Positions 33,573-44,133 of a stretch of 64,000 bases of DNA are shown in pieces. The translations under genes and the position numbers were made by a program. The notes beneath the pieces were generated by a model. That model made no database searches, was not told the origin of the DNA, and was given only the letters and a program-made list of their open reading frames with translations. How positions within the stretch are numbered: the first letter of the stretch is position 1; each line of letters opens with the position of its first letter. This stretch comes from CAZWRV01 sp964636325. GTDB lineage: Bacteria; Verrucomicrobiota; Lentisphaeria; Victivallales; GWF2-50-93. The stretch spans positions 42,193 through 106,192 of the forward strand of contig CAZWRV010000008.1 of assembly GCA_964636325.1 (NCBI GenBank), given 5' to 3'.

Positions 33573-33855
33573 GGCACATGCATCCTCATGTTTCTGCTGT
33601 TGACCGATCGGATTGGCCGTTAATATAATTGCCGCGCCGGATTAGTCCAAAGGATGCAGACCCTATCTGGGGAAATCATGATCCGGAGCCGCGGGGCATC
33701 AAAGTCGAAAGCCGGAGATCCGACACAATTGTCGACAAGCACGGCCCATGTCACATTTTTGTATCTTTTCATGCCTGCGCCTGCCTGCAGTCCGCGATGC
33801 CTTTATATTCTTATCTGTTTTACTATTAGACAGTTACACTTTTTATATTCGCGAC
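33573..33855. other. Leader region between pfkA and the amtB promoter
   Basis: Divergent gap. The part near 33740-33855 is AT-rich and could hold activator sites for the sigma-54 promoter. I see no clear NtrC palindrome. Confidence 0.4.
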
Positions 33856-33872
33856 TGGCACGGCTATTGCTT
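33856..33872 (+). promoter_or_regulatory. Sigma-54 (-24/-12) promoter for amtB-glnK
   Basis: TGGCAC-GGCTA-TTGCT matches the RpoN consensus TGGCAC-N5-TTGCW exactly, about 50 bases upstream of the amtB start. This predicts nitrogen control through an NtrC-type activator. Confidence 0.85.
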
Positions 33873-33922
33873 AAATGCCGTGCATCCGAAATTTAAAATC
33901 AAAACAATATGAAGGTGCGGCG

Positions 33923-35290
33923 ATGAAGACAGGGGCTATAACGATCGGAACATGCATCGGGGCGGGGCTCTGCCTGGCGGCGGACGCGCTCCACGCGGAG
34001 GAGGCTGCGGCGGCCGCGGCGCCGGCCGCCGCGGCGTTGAACAGCGGGGACACGGCGTGGGTGCTGCTGGGGGCTGCGCTGGTCTTCCTCATGACCGCGC
34101 CGGGACTTGCGCTGTTCTACGGCGGGCTGGTCAGGAGCAAGAACATCCTCTCGGTGCTCATGCAGTGCATGATGATCATGTCGCTGATCAGCATCCAGTG
34201 GGTCCTTTTCGGATACAGCCTTGCATTCGCGCCGGGACACGGGTTCCTTGAAGGCTGCCTTGGAAGCCTCGACTGGTTCGGCCTGAAGGGGGTGGCGCAT
34301 GATTCGGGAAGCGCCTACGCGGCGACGATCCCGCACCAGGCCTTCATGGTCTTCCAGATGATGTTCGCCGTAATCACGCCGGCCCTCATCATCGGCGCCT
34401 TCGCCGAGAGGATGAGGTTCGGGGCGTTCTGCGTTTTCTCGGTCCTGTGGGCGACGCTGGTGTATGACCCCGTGGCGCACTGGGTGTGGAGCACCGACGG
34501 ATTCATGAGCGTCCTGAACGCCAAGGCGAAGCCGGCGCTAGACTTCGCCGGGGGTACGGTGGTGCACATCACGGCCGGGATGTCGGCGCTGGCGTGCGCG
34601 CTCTTCCTCGGAAAACGCAAGGGGTATCCGGACAAGATTTCGCCTCCCCACAACCTTCCGTTCGCGGTGATCGGCGCGGGCCTGCTCTGGTTCGGATGGT
34701 TCGGTTTCAACGCGGGAAGCGCCCTCGGCGCCGGCGCCCTCGCGGCAAGCGCATTCGTAGCCACGCACATCGGCAGCGCGGTCGCGGCCCTCACCTGGGC
34801 GATTATGGACTGGGCCGTAAACAAGCGCCCGACGATGCTGGGCCTGATAACCGGAGCGGTCGCGGGTCTGGTTTCGATCACCCCCGCTTCCGGATTCGTG
34901 AATGTCACAGGCGCAATATTCATCGGCATAGGCGCAGGTATCATCCCATGGATATTCGTGCAGGTCATCAAGCCGATATTCGGATACGACGACTCGCTCG
35001 ACGCATTCGGCGTCCACGGCGTGGGCGGAATCTGGGGAGCCCTCGCGACAGGTATCTTCGCGACCAAGGCGATAAACTCCGTCGGCAGCGGCGCATGGGA
35101 CGGCAACTGGATGCAGATCGCCTATCAGTTCAAGGGTGTCGCATTGACGATGATCTACGCGTTCGCCGCCACATACGTCCTCCTGCTGGCGGTCAACTTC
35201 TTCTCGAAGCTCAGGGCCAATGAGAAGGAGGAGACGGTCGGCCTCGACCTGACACAGCACAAGGAGGCGGCTTACACGATAATCGATTGA
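33923..35290 (+). CDS. amtB: Ammonium transporter
   Basis: A 455-residue Amt-family channel. I start at ATG 33923 (MKTGAITIGTCIG), which gives a signal peptide ending at LHAEE, as in many Amt precursors. About 11 TM helices follow. Family blocks: DTAWVLLGAALVFLMTAPGLALFYGGLVR, the FDFAGGTVVHITAG-like segment (LDFAGGTVVHITAG) with the first pore His, and DAFGVHGVGGIWGALATGIF with the second. It conducts NH4+/NH3 across the inner membrane and is blocked by GlnK, whose gene lies 52 bases downstream. Confidence 0.95.
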   Translation: MKTGAITIGTCIGAGLCLAADALHAEEAAAAAAPAAAALNSGDTAWVLLGAALVFLMTAPGLALFYGGLVRSKNILSVLMQCMMIMSLISIQWVLFGYSLAFAPGHGFLEGCLGSLDWFGLKGVAHDSGSAYAATIPHQAFMVFQMMFAVITPALIIGAFAERMRFGAFCVFSVLWATLVYDPVAHWVWSTDGFMSVLNAKAKPALDFAGGTVVHITAGMSALACALFLGKRKGYPDKISPPHNLPFAVIGAGLLWFGWFGFNAGSALGAGALAASAFVATHIGSAVAALTWAIMDWAVNKRPTMLGLITGAVAGLVSITPASGFVNVTGAIFIGIGAGIIPWIFVQVIKPIFGYDDSLDAFGVHGVGGIWGALATGIFATKAINSVGSGAWDGNWMQIAYQFKGVALTMIYAFAATYVLLLAVNFFSKLRANEKEETVGLDLTQHKEAAYTIID

Positions 35291-35342
35291 TCGGATGGAC
35301 GCGACAAGTCAGAATGATGAAACATAAAACAGGAGAACTCGG

Positions 35343-35684
35343 ATGAAATACATAGTGGCGGTAATACAGCCGAACAGGATGAACGACGTCCTCGAAAGGC
35401 TGGAAGAGAACGAAATCCACCTGGTCACTGTCAGCAAGGTGATGGGCCGCGGCCGGCAGAAGGGCATAGCCGAAGTCTACAGGAGCCACAAGGAGGCCGG
35501 AAGCCTCCTCCACAAGGTCAAGCTCGAAATCGCCGTGAACGACGACTTCGTCGAACCTGCCGTCCAGGCCATCACCAGCGGCGCGCGCAGCGGGGAGATC
35601 GGCGACGGGAAAATATTCGTCCTCGACTTGAAGGAATGCATTCGCATCAGGACCGGAGAGAAAGGGGGAGAGGCGATAGGGTGA
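35343..35684 (+). CDS. glnK: P-II family nitrogen regulator (GlnK type) with altered T-loop
   Basis: A 113-residue P-II protein. It keeps the GRGRQKG turn (Gln39), the B-loop (TSGARSGEIGDGKIFV) and the C-loop Arg residues for ATP/2-oxoglutarate binding. In the T-loop the uridylylation Tyr51 is replaced by Glu51 and the VDFLPK segment reads GSLLHK. Control by uridylylation is therefore unlikely; allosteric control of the adjacent amtB gene product remains likely. Confidence 0.92.
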   Translation: MKYIVAVIQPNRMNDVLERLEENEIHLVTVSKVMGRGRQKGIAEVYRSHKEAGSLLHKVKLEIAVNDDFVEPAVQAITSGARSGEIGDGKIFVLDLKECIRIRTGEKGGEAIG

Positions 35685-35811
35685 AGTCAAATACCAGTTA
35701 TCAGTTATTAGTTATCGGTTAATCGGTTGCATTATTGACAGGCATCATAAAAAGAGAACGGTGGCCAGCCATGATTGACTGGCATTCATAAGCAAATCAA
35801 GGAGAAATAGC

Positions 35812-37362
35812 ATGAAGGCAAGGCATAAGTTTCTGGGGGCTATGGCAGGATTCATGATTGTTGCAGGAGTGGCGGCGCAGGACGCTATCCCCGCGACCCC
35901 GGCCGCAGGCGCGGCCGCCGAGGCCGCGGCGGGAGCGGCCAGGAACCAGCTCGTCCTCCAAAACCAGATCGACGTCAAAACCCCCGTCGCAGGCAACGCC
36001 ATAAACGTTCCGGACGGCACACGCGAGAACTTCGACAAGGGAAAGCTCTTCTACAACGCCGTCCCGCAGACCCCGGCGATCGGAACATCCCTGAAGATCA
36101 TCGACTCCAAGAAGGACACCGACTACCTGATCAAGACCTACAAGCTCAAGACTCCCGGAGTCTCGGACGAAATCGCCCAGTATCTACGGACGGTCGTCAC
36201 CAAGGAGCAGGGCAAGGTGGAGGTCTCGGTCAACCCGAAGACCAGGCAGGAATATCTGCTGGTGACCGCCCCCATATATCAGTTCACGTCGATAGAAGAG
36301 GCTATCGCCAACCTCGACTTCGAGGGGACCTCATACTACGAGGACGGAACCAAGATCGGCTCCTACAAGGCAAAGAACAGGCTCGCGTCCGACTTGAACA
36401 ACCTCCTCGTCAACGCCTTGTCCAGCAAGGGCGCCATCACCTACGCGGACAACACCGTCAACAAGATATACTACCAGGACGCGCCAAGCTACTACGACGC
36501 GACCATGCAGTATTTCAAGGAGTTCGACGTACCGCCGGAACAGGTCCGCATCGAGGCCCGGATCGTCGAAATAGAGCTCGGCGACGACTTCAACTTCGGA
36601 ATGAACCTCGACGCATGGAAGGAGGCCCTGCCCGACAACATAGACATGTCGTTCGATTTCGAAAAATCAAAGAACTCCATCGTGGACATGCAGCCTGACA
36701 AGTGGGCCAGGCTCGCCGCGCAGAGCCTGAACCTGCAGGGCATACACCCCAAGGCCGCAGCCAACATCATCAACTACATGGTCAGGAACGGATACGGCAA
36801 GGTCCTCTCCAGCCCGACAGTCGTAGCCCTGAACGGCCAGCAGGCCACCATCGCCTCGCTCGACAACATCCCATACAACTCGTATTCGTCCGACGACGCA
36901 AGAGTCACCAACAGACAGGCAACCACGGGTATCTCCCTCAGCATCACGCCTACCATCGGAGAGGAGACTCTGACCCTCTCCATCAACGCATACGTCAACA
37001 GCCTCGTCGGCTGGGGCAGCGACAACGCCCCCGTGATCAACACCCGGACGACGACCGCCACCGTGGTCCTCAAGGACGGCGAGCTTTTCACACTCTCCGG
37101 CCTGAAGAAGGACACCATCGCGAAGACCGACGAGGGCGTTCCGATCCTCAAGTCCATCCCGCTCGTGGGATATGCCTTCAGGCATGAGATCGACGTGAAA
37201 AAGACCTCCGAGATCGTAGTCCTGCTGACACCCCGCAAAGTCACTTCCGCAAACGCCGTCGCGGAAAGCGACAAGGCGAAGCTCAAGGAAGTCTCGGACG
37301 AGGTCTCCACGGACAAGAACGGAATCGAGAAGTTCGTGGACAGGGTGATTCTGAACAAATGA
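35812..37362 (+). CDS. Secretin (type II/IV pilus outer-membrane channel)
   Basis: A 516-residue exported protein. Signal peptide (about 1-22), then an Ala-rich stretch and two N-type domains (about 95-245). The C-terminal secretin domain (about 245-480) has the family pattern VRIEARIVEIELGDDFNFGM, NGYGKVLSSPTVVALNGQQATI, TTTATVVLKDGELFTLSGLKK and the closing VPILKSIPLVGYAFRHE. It forms the outer-membrane ring of a secretion or pilus machine. No other machine genes are near; it stands alone, as in several PVC bacteria. A conserved-loop hairpin follows its stop. Confidence 0.88.
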   Translation: MKARHKFLGAMAGFMIVAGVAAQDAIPATPAAGAAAEAAAGAARNQLVLQNQIDVKTPVAGNAINVPDGTRENFDKGKLFYNAVPQTPAIGTSLKIIDSKKDTDYLIKTYKLKTPGVSDEIAQYLRTVVTKEQGKVEVSVNPKTRQEYLLVTAPIYQFTSIEEAIANLDFEGTSYYEDGTKIGSYKAKNRLASDLNNLLVNALSSKGAITYADNTVNKIYYQDAPSYYDATMQYFKEFDVPPEQVRIEARIVEIELGDDFNFGMNLDAWKEALPDNIDMSFDFEKSKNSIVDMQPDKWARLAAQSLNLQGIHPKAAANIINYMVRNGYGKVLSSPTVVALNGQQATIASLDNIPYNSYSSDDARVTNRQATTGISLSITPTIGEETLTLSINAYVNSLVGWGSDNAPVINTRTTTATVVLKDGELFTLSGLKKDTIAKTDEGVPILKSIPLVGYAFRHEIDVKKTSEIVVLLTPRKVTSANAVAESDKAKLKEVSDEVSTDKNGIEKFVDRVILNK

Positions 37363-37386
37363 CGGACACGGCTTGACTAGCATACC

Positions 37387-37429
37387 GGTAAATATTCAGT
37401 GAACTACGCCCTTTCACTGAATATTTACC
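37387..37429 (+). repeat. Conserved-loop hairpin, copy 3
   Basis: A perfect 17-bp stem (37387-37403 with 37413-37429) around loop CTACGCCCT, identical to the loop of copy 1. It lies 24 bases after the secretin stop codon. Confidence 0.88.
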
Positions 37430-37467
37430 TAGGAAAGGGTGAAGCATCCAAGACCACACCCTTTTAA

Positions 37468-37502
37468 AAGGCCGGCCTGGGAGGACCCGGCCTTATCCTT
37501 TT
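37468..37502 (+). terminator. Rho-independent terminator-like hairpin
   Basis: AAGGCCGG (37468-37475) pairs with CCGGCCTT (37487-37494), followed by ATCCTTTT. It probably ends the secretin transcript. The rest of the gap to 37767 shows no gene. Confidence 0.55.
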
Positions 37503-37767
37503 CAGCTTGCCCAGGAGATTTACACGGCATGAACCAGGGAAATGGCTCCCCAAAGGCGACCCTCCTCGGAACTGTCGCATGTCCCATCCCGTCTGTCCAG
37601 CAATCCCGCCGAGCCGTGGCGACAATGCACGATGTGCGGTGTGACCACGCAGAAAAATATCCATCATTAGAAAGCATTTCAAATTGACAATAACCGTTAA
37701 GAACGGATAGTATGTGGGTCTGTTTGAAAGCGGATGATGGAGCTTCCGCAACACAGGAGTTCTGCCG

Positions 37768-38001
37768 ATGACAACTGGTCCAGATGAAATTTTGACCATT
37801 GAGGAACTGGCGGCCTATCTGAAGGTCTCCAAGTCCACGCTTTATCAGATGGCCCAAAAGGGCGCTATCCCGGCATCGAAGGTCGGCAAGCACTGGCGTT
37901 TTCACAAGGCGACCATTGAGGAATGGCTCCTTCGCAACCAAAAAACACTGGATATTGACCCGGCCAAAGGCGGCGCGTCTGCAGGAAGTGAAAACAGATG
38001 A
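37768..38001 (+). CDS. Excisionase/MerR-like helix-turn-helix protein
   Basis: A 77-residue HTH_17-type DNA-binding protein: ILTIEELAAYLKVSKSTLYQMAQKGAIPASKVGKHWRFHKATIEEWL is the whole domain. An AGGAG site precedes the ATG. It is the first gene of the restriction island and overlaps the next gene by ATGA. Proteins of this type serve as excisionases or as regulators of mobile regions. Confidence 0.8.
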   Translation: MTTGPDEILTIEELAAYLKVSKSTLYQMAQKGAIPASKVGKHWRFHKATIEEWLLRNQKTLDIDPAKGGASAGSENR

Positions 38002-38531
38002 AGATTGGGGTGCTGAACAAACTGCTCAAGGCAGGCGAATGGAACGACGTTGAGTTCAAGGGAGCTCGCACAGCCATGCGGCGCATCGCCATGTGCGAGC
38101 AGGCGGGCACGGGCCTGCGCATGATGCGCGAAGCGTGGCGGAAACTCGGTCATCCATCGCCCACCTACAAGAACGACCGGGCCGGGAAAGCCTTCGAGCT
38201 CTTCATCCCGGAACTGGACAAAGAGGTGGACATGGCGTCTGACCTGGTGAAGGCCATGTTCGGCGACGCCCGACAAACTGAGACTGCCCAGAAAACCGAT
38301 CAGGGCGCTGGGGAGAAAACTGGGGAGAGGACTGGGAAGAAAACTAGGGAGAGGATTCTCGACCTGACCCGCGATAGGCCTCAGATCACGGCGGCAGAAC
38401 TGGCGGGAGAGATCGGCATCACTGTGAAGGGTATCCAGTGGAATCTTGATCGGTTGAAAAGAACGGGTGCTCTGCGCCGCATCGGCCCGGACAAGGGCGG
38501 ACACTGGGAAATACAGAAGAAGGACCGATGA
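37998..38531 (+). CDS. Internally deleted AlbA_2/HATPase_c_4 regulator with C-terminal winged helix
   Basis: A 177-residue protein. Residues 14-22 (WNDVEFKGA) match the start of an AlbA_2 domain. Directly after, RRIAMCEQAGTGLRMMREAWRKLGHPSPTY matches the end of the HATPase_c_4 region of the same family. The ~250 residues between are missing in frame. The C-terminus is a winged helix (ITAAELAGEIGITVKGIQWNLDRLKRTGALRRIG) after a Thr/Gly/Lys-rich linker. It may still act as a DNA-binding protein. Its stop lies 50 bases before hsdM. Confidence 0.6.
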   Translation: MKIGVLNKLLKAGEWNDVEFKGARTAMRRIAMCEQAGTGLRMMREAWRKLGHPSPTYKNDRAGKAFELFIPELDKEVDMASDLVKAMFGDARQTETAQKTDQGAGEKTGERTGKKTRERILDLTRDRPQITAAELAGEIGITVKGIQWNLDRLKRTGALRRIGPDKGGHWEIQKKDR

Positions 38532-38581
38532 TCGAAACCGAGGTGGGCTCATGAAGAAATGGTATATAGCGGAGGTAGATA

Positions 38582-40346
<1,765 letters not shown>

Positions 40347-40357
<11 letters not shown>

Positions 40358-41453
40358 ACCGCTACCGCCCGAATCCGGCCAGATCCTCATTTATCATGAC
40401 GGCGCGACCCGCCTGCAGGTGCGCTTGGAAGGCCGCACCGTCTGGTTGCCCCAGCGGCTCATCGCCGAGCTATACCAAGTCTCCGTCAAAACCGTAAATG
40501 AGCACCTGATTAACATTTACTCGGAGCAAGAACTTGACCGTGACGCAACTATCCGGAATTTCCGGATAGTTCAAACCGAAGGCGACCGACAAGTCTCCCG
40601 TGCCATCGAACACTACAACCTCGATGCCATCCTCGCCGTCGGCTACCGGGTCCGCTCGGCCCGCGGCACCGCCTTCCGCCAGTGGGCCACCGCCCGTCTG
40701 TCGGAACTGCTGGTCAAGGGCTTCACGCTTGACGACGAGCGCCTCAAGGAAGGCCGCACACTCGGCGCGGACTACTTCGACGAACTGCTCGAACGCATCC
40801 GCGACATCCGCGCCTCCGAGCGGCTGTTCTACCAGAAGATCACCGACATCTACGCCACCAGCATTGACTACGACCCGACCCACCCCATCAGCCAGATGTT
40901 TTTCGCCACCGTGCAGAACAAGCTCCATTGGGCCATACACGGCCAGACTGCCGCCGAGATCATCGCCAGCCGCGCTGACGCCGCCAAACCCCAAATGGGC
41001 CTGACTACTTGGAAGAACGCTCCCAATGGCCCGATCCGCCTTGCCGATGTCACCGTCGCCAAGAACTACCTCACCGAAGAGGAAATCCGCGAACTCAACC
41101 GGATCGTCTCGATGTATCTGGACTACGCCGAGGACCAGGCCCGCCGCCACAAAACTATGCACATGGCCGATTGGGTGCAGAAGCTCGATGCCTTCCTTCA
41201 GTTCAACGAGCGCAACATTCTCACCCACGCCGGCACGATATCGCACGAACTGGCCCAAGAACACGCCCGCCGCCAGTTCGAACAATACGATGCCCGGCGC
41301 CGCCGGCTGGAAACCCAAGAGCCGAACAGCGATTTCGACAAGACAATTGAACGGGTCAAACGCCTCCAACAGGAAGTCGGAAAAAAGGCGCTTCCTCCCC
41401 AAACCAAGCCCGGCCGAAAACCCCGACACAAAAAGCAAGGCGGTGAACCATGA
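40347..41453 (+). CDS. RhuM family protein
   Basis: A 368-residue protein of the RhuM family (named from Salmonella SPI-3). GRTVWLPQRLIAELYQVSVKTVNEHLINIY is the N-terminal DNA-binding-like block. YNLDAILAVGYRVRSARGTAFRQWAT and YEDPTHPISQ-like YDPTHPISQMFFATVQNKLHWAIHG are the family core. Genes of this kind are often lodged in type I restriction loci. The molecular role is unknown; a defence or toxin role is inferred. Its start overlaps the hsdM stop by 11 bases, and a copy of the hsdM end follows it. Confidence 0.88.
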
Positions 41454-41469
41454 CCGCCCGAAATGCAAA

Positions 41470-41562
41470 GCCGAAGCCGCCCGGCTCTACAAGCTCATCC
41501 CCGCCTGCGCCAGGCAAAGCGCGGCAGGCAGATGGGCAAACACGGAGGACATCGGCCATGGC
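41470..41562 (+). repeat. hsdM 3'-end repeat, copy B
   Basis: Near-identical to copy A (40289) in two blocks (41470-41499 and 41531-41562), split by a ~31-base palindromic insert containing GCCTGCGCCAGGC/GCGGCAGGC. It provides the GGAGG site and ATG of the following gene. Confidence 0.85.
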
Positions 41563-42664
41563 GGGTGAGCGTCAGATGGATAGGAAGAGTTTTGCCGTGT
41601 TGCTGGCTGATGTGAAGCAACGCATTCAGGTAGCGCAGACCCGCGCCATGCTGACGGTTAACTCCGAACTCGTCCGCCTCTACTGGGATATTGGCCGCAT
41701 GATTGATGACCGTCAGAAAATCGAGGGATGGGGCGCTGGCGTTATTCCGCGTCTGGCAACTGAACTGAAGAACGAGATGCCGGAACTGAAGGGGTTCTCC
41801 GAGCGAAATATCAAGCGAATGCTGGCTTTTTATCGCAAATATCCCGAACCGGCATCAAAAGTGCCACAGCCTGTGGCACAATTGCCCGAAACGATCCTGT
41901 GGAACATCCCATGGGCGCACCATGTAATTCTAATGGATAAAGTCCCGGATATCGCCATCCGCCGCTGGTATATGGAACAGACCCTCGCCAACGGCTGGAG
42001 CCGGAACATACTGGCGATGCAGATCGAGGCGCAGGCGCATGCCCGGCAAGGCAAAGCCCGCTCCAACTTTGCCATGACACTACCGAAACACCAGTCCGAC
42101 CTTGTCCAGCAAACGCTCAAAGATCCCTACATCTTCGACTTTCTGACCCTGACCGAGCCGTTTCATGAGCGCGAATTGGAGACCGAGTTGGTGCGCCAGT
42201 TGGAAAAATTCCTGCTCGAACTCGGACAGGGCTTCGCGTTTGTCGGACGGCAATACAAAATCGAGGTCGGCGACGAGGATTTCTACATTGATCTGCTCTT
42301 CTACCATCTGCGCCTGCGGGCGTTCGTGGTGATCGAACTCAAGAAGGGCAGGTTCAAGCCGGAGTATGCCGGCAAGCTCAACTTTTACTGCAACGTGGTC
42401 AACGACCGCCTGAAACACCAAGGCGATAACCCGACCATCGGCCTGATCCTCTGTCAGGAACGTAGCCGCCTGCTTGCCGAATACAGCTTCGCCGGCATAA
42501 ACAAGCCTATCGGGATCTCCACCTATGAACTCACTCGCGCCCTGCCCAAGGAGATGAAATCCGCGCTTCCCACCGTCGAGGAAATCGAGGCCGAACTCGG
42601 CTCCGTCCTCGGCCAACCCAAACAGCCGCGCCACGCAAAAAAAGGAGGGCGGAAAAATGCGTGA
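41558..42664 (+). CDS. YhcG/DUF1016 family PD-(D/E)XK nuclease
   Basis: A 368-residue protein. I start at ATG 41558 (MAGERQMDRKSF), 8 bases after ACGGAGG. The N-terminal DUF1016_N block (LVRLYWDIGRMI) is followed by the nuclease domain with GDEDFYIDLLFYHLRLRAFVVIELKKGRFKPEYAGKL, where Asp and E-L-K form the active site. This family is common in type I restriction islands and defence regions. Its target is unknown. A third copy of the hsdM end lies after the stop codon. Confidence 0.9.
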   Translation: MAGERQMDRKSFAVLLADVKQRIQVAQTRAMLTVNSELVRLYWDIGRMIDDRQKIEGWGAGVIPRLATELKNEMPELKGFSERNIKRMLAFYRKYPEPASKVPQPVAQLPETILWNIPWAHHVILMDKVPDIAIRRWYMEQTLANGWSRNILAMQIEAQAHARQGKARSNFAMTLPKHQSDLVQQTLKDPYIFDFLTLTEPFHERELETELVRQLEKFLLELGQGFAFVGRQYKIEVGDEDFYIDLLFYHLRLRAFVVIELKKGRFKPEYAGKLNFYCNVVNDRLKHQGDNPTIGLILCQERSRLLAEYSFAGINKPIGISTYELTRALPKEMKSALPTVEEIEAELGSVLGQPKQPRHAKKGGRKNA

Positions 42665-42674
42665 TCTAAGAAAA

Positions 42675-42777
42675 ACCGCCGAAGCCGCCCGGCTCGACAA
42701 GCTCATCCTTGTCTGCGCTAAGCAAAGCGCGCCAGGCAGATGGGCAAACACGGAGGACATCGGATATGGCGGGTGAG
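42675..42777 (+). repeat. hsdM 3'-end repeat, copy C
   Basis: Same two blocks as copy B (42675-42707 and 42739-42777) with a similar but diverged palindromic insert between them. It ends in ATGGCGGGTGAG, the first codons of hsdS. Confidence 0.85.
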
Positions 42778-44133
42778 TTTATACATCGTCCTCTTGGTTC
42801 AGTTGCTAGAGTTCGCTCCGGATTCGCTTTTAAGAGTAGCGACATGGGGACATGTGGAGCACCTATCATCAAAATAAAGAATATTTGCCCACCGACTGTC
42901 GATATCAATAATTGCGAGCGGGTTCCGGAGAGAGTCATCGCATCTATTCCGGGAATTGAACGTTACGAACTTAAGCACGGTGACATTCTTATTGCGATGA
43001 CCGGCGCTACAGTCGGCAAAGTCGGCAGGTTTCCGAAAGTAGAAGAGCGATACTTTCTGAATCAGCGAGTCGGCAAGGTTTACCTAGTTGAAGATAATTC
43101 CGCCGACTATCGATATCTCTACTACGTCCTATCACAAGATGCTTATGTGCGTGCTATGTTCGGTGTTGCTGATGGTAGTGCGCAGGCGAACATCAGTGGT
43201 GGACAGATAGAAAGGTTGGAAATACCGCTACCAGAACTCAGCGATCAGCGCGCCATCGCCTGCATTCTGGGCGCGTTGGACGACAAGATCGAATTGAACC
43301 GGCGGATGAACCGGACGCTGGAGGAGATGGCGCGGGCGATTTTCAAGTCGTGGTTCGTGGACTTCGATCCTGTGCGCGCCAAGGCCGCCGTCCGCCGCGA
43401 GCATCCGAAATGGACAGACGCGCAGGTCAGCTACGCCGCCTGTCCCAACCTCAAACCCGAAATCGCCGCCCTCTTTCCGGATTCCTTCGAAAACTCCGAA
43501 CTCGGCGAAATCCCGAAGGGGTGGAGGGTGGGAAGCTTTTCCACTACAGTTGAAATAGTTGGTGGAGGCACACCCAAGACATCAATTGCCGAGTACTGGG
43601 ACGGAGACATCCCTTGGTTCTCTGTCGTGGACGCACCCAAAGACTCTGATGTCTGGGTTATCGATACGGAAAAGAAGGTCACTGCCGCTGGTATCGAAAA
43701 CTCATCTACGCGAGTACTGCCCATCGGAACAACGATAATTTCGGCACGTGGAACTGTCGGAAGAATAGCGCTTGTAGGTGTGCCCATGGCAATGAACCAG
43801 TCTTGTTACGGTCTGAAACCCCGCCCAGGGAAGCAAGGATTCTTCAATTACTTCGCAACACGTGAACTTGTGGCGAGGCTTCAGCAACATGCGCATGGCT
43901 CTGTTTTTGATACCATCACTCGTGACACTCTGGCTGGTGTGTCTGTTGTAGTGCCTCCCTTAACACTCGTGGAAAAATACGAGGAGGCGGTTGCACCAGA
44001 CTTAAATCGGATACGACTTGGTTTATTGCAATCCCGCACCATCGCCGCGCTACGCGACGCGCTGTTGCCAAAACTCATCTACGGCGAAATTCGCATCAAA
44101 GGCGCGGAGAAGTTCGTGGAGGGCGCATTATGA
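42766..44133 (+). CDS. hsdS: Type I restriction specificity subunit HsdS
   Basis: A 455-residue subunit with two target-recognition domains. TRD1 (about 10-165) opens with GSVARVRSGFAFKSSD, the central conserved helix is RAIACILGALDDKIELNRRMNRTLEEMARAIFKSWFVDFDPV, TRD2 (about 255-400) opens with GWRVGSFSTTVEIVGGGTP, and the second conserved helix ends LPKLIYGEIRIK. ATG 42766 follows GGAGG in repeat copy C. TRDs are more A+T rich than the conserved parts, as is usual. Overlaps the next gene by ATGA. Confidence 0.93.
   Translation: MAGEFIHRPLGSVARVRSGFAFKSSDMGTCGAPIIKIKNICPPTVDINNCERVPERVIASIPGIERYELKHGDILIAMTGATVGKVGRFPKVEERYFLNQRVGKVYLVEDNSADYRYLYYVLSQDAYVRAMFGVADGSAQANISGGQIERLEIPLPELSDQRAIACILGALDDKIELNRRMNRTLEEMARAIFKSWFVDFDPVRAKAAVRREHPKWTDAQVSYAACPNLKPEIAALFPDSFENSELGEIPKGWRVGSFSTTVEIVGGGTPKTSIAEYWDGDIPWFSVVDAPKDSDVWVIDTEKKVTAAGIENSSTRVLPIGTTIISARGTVGRIALVGVPMAMNQSCYGLKPRPGKQGFFNYFATRELVARLQQHAHGSVFDTITRDTLAGVSVVVPPLTLVEKYEEAVAPDLNRIRLGLLQSRTIAALRDALLPKLIYGEIRIKGAEKFVEGAL

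Noticed and set aside
37439..37687. 82-codon open frame after the secretin
   Set aside because: It starts in a hairpin/terminator region, has no ribosome site, and shows no similarity pattern.
41450..41557. N-terminal extension of the YhcG-type gene
   Set aside because: This stretch is the duplicated hsdM end in another frame; the GGAGG and ATG at 41558 give the normal start.
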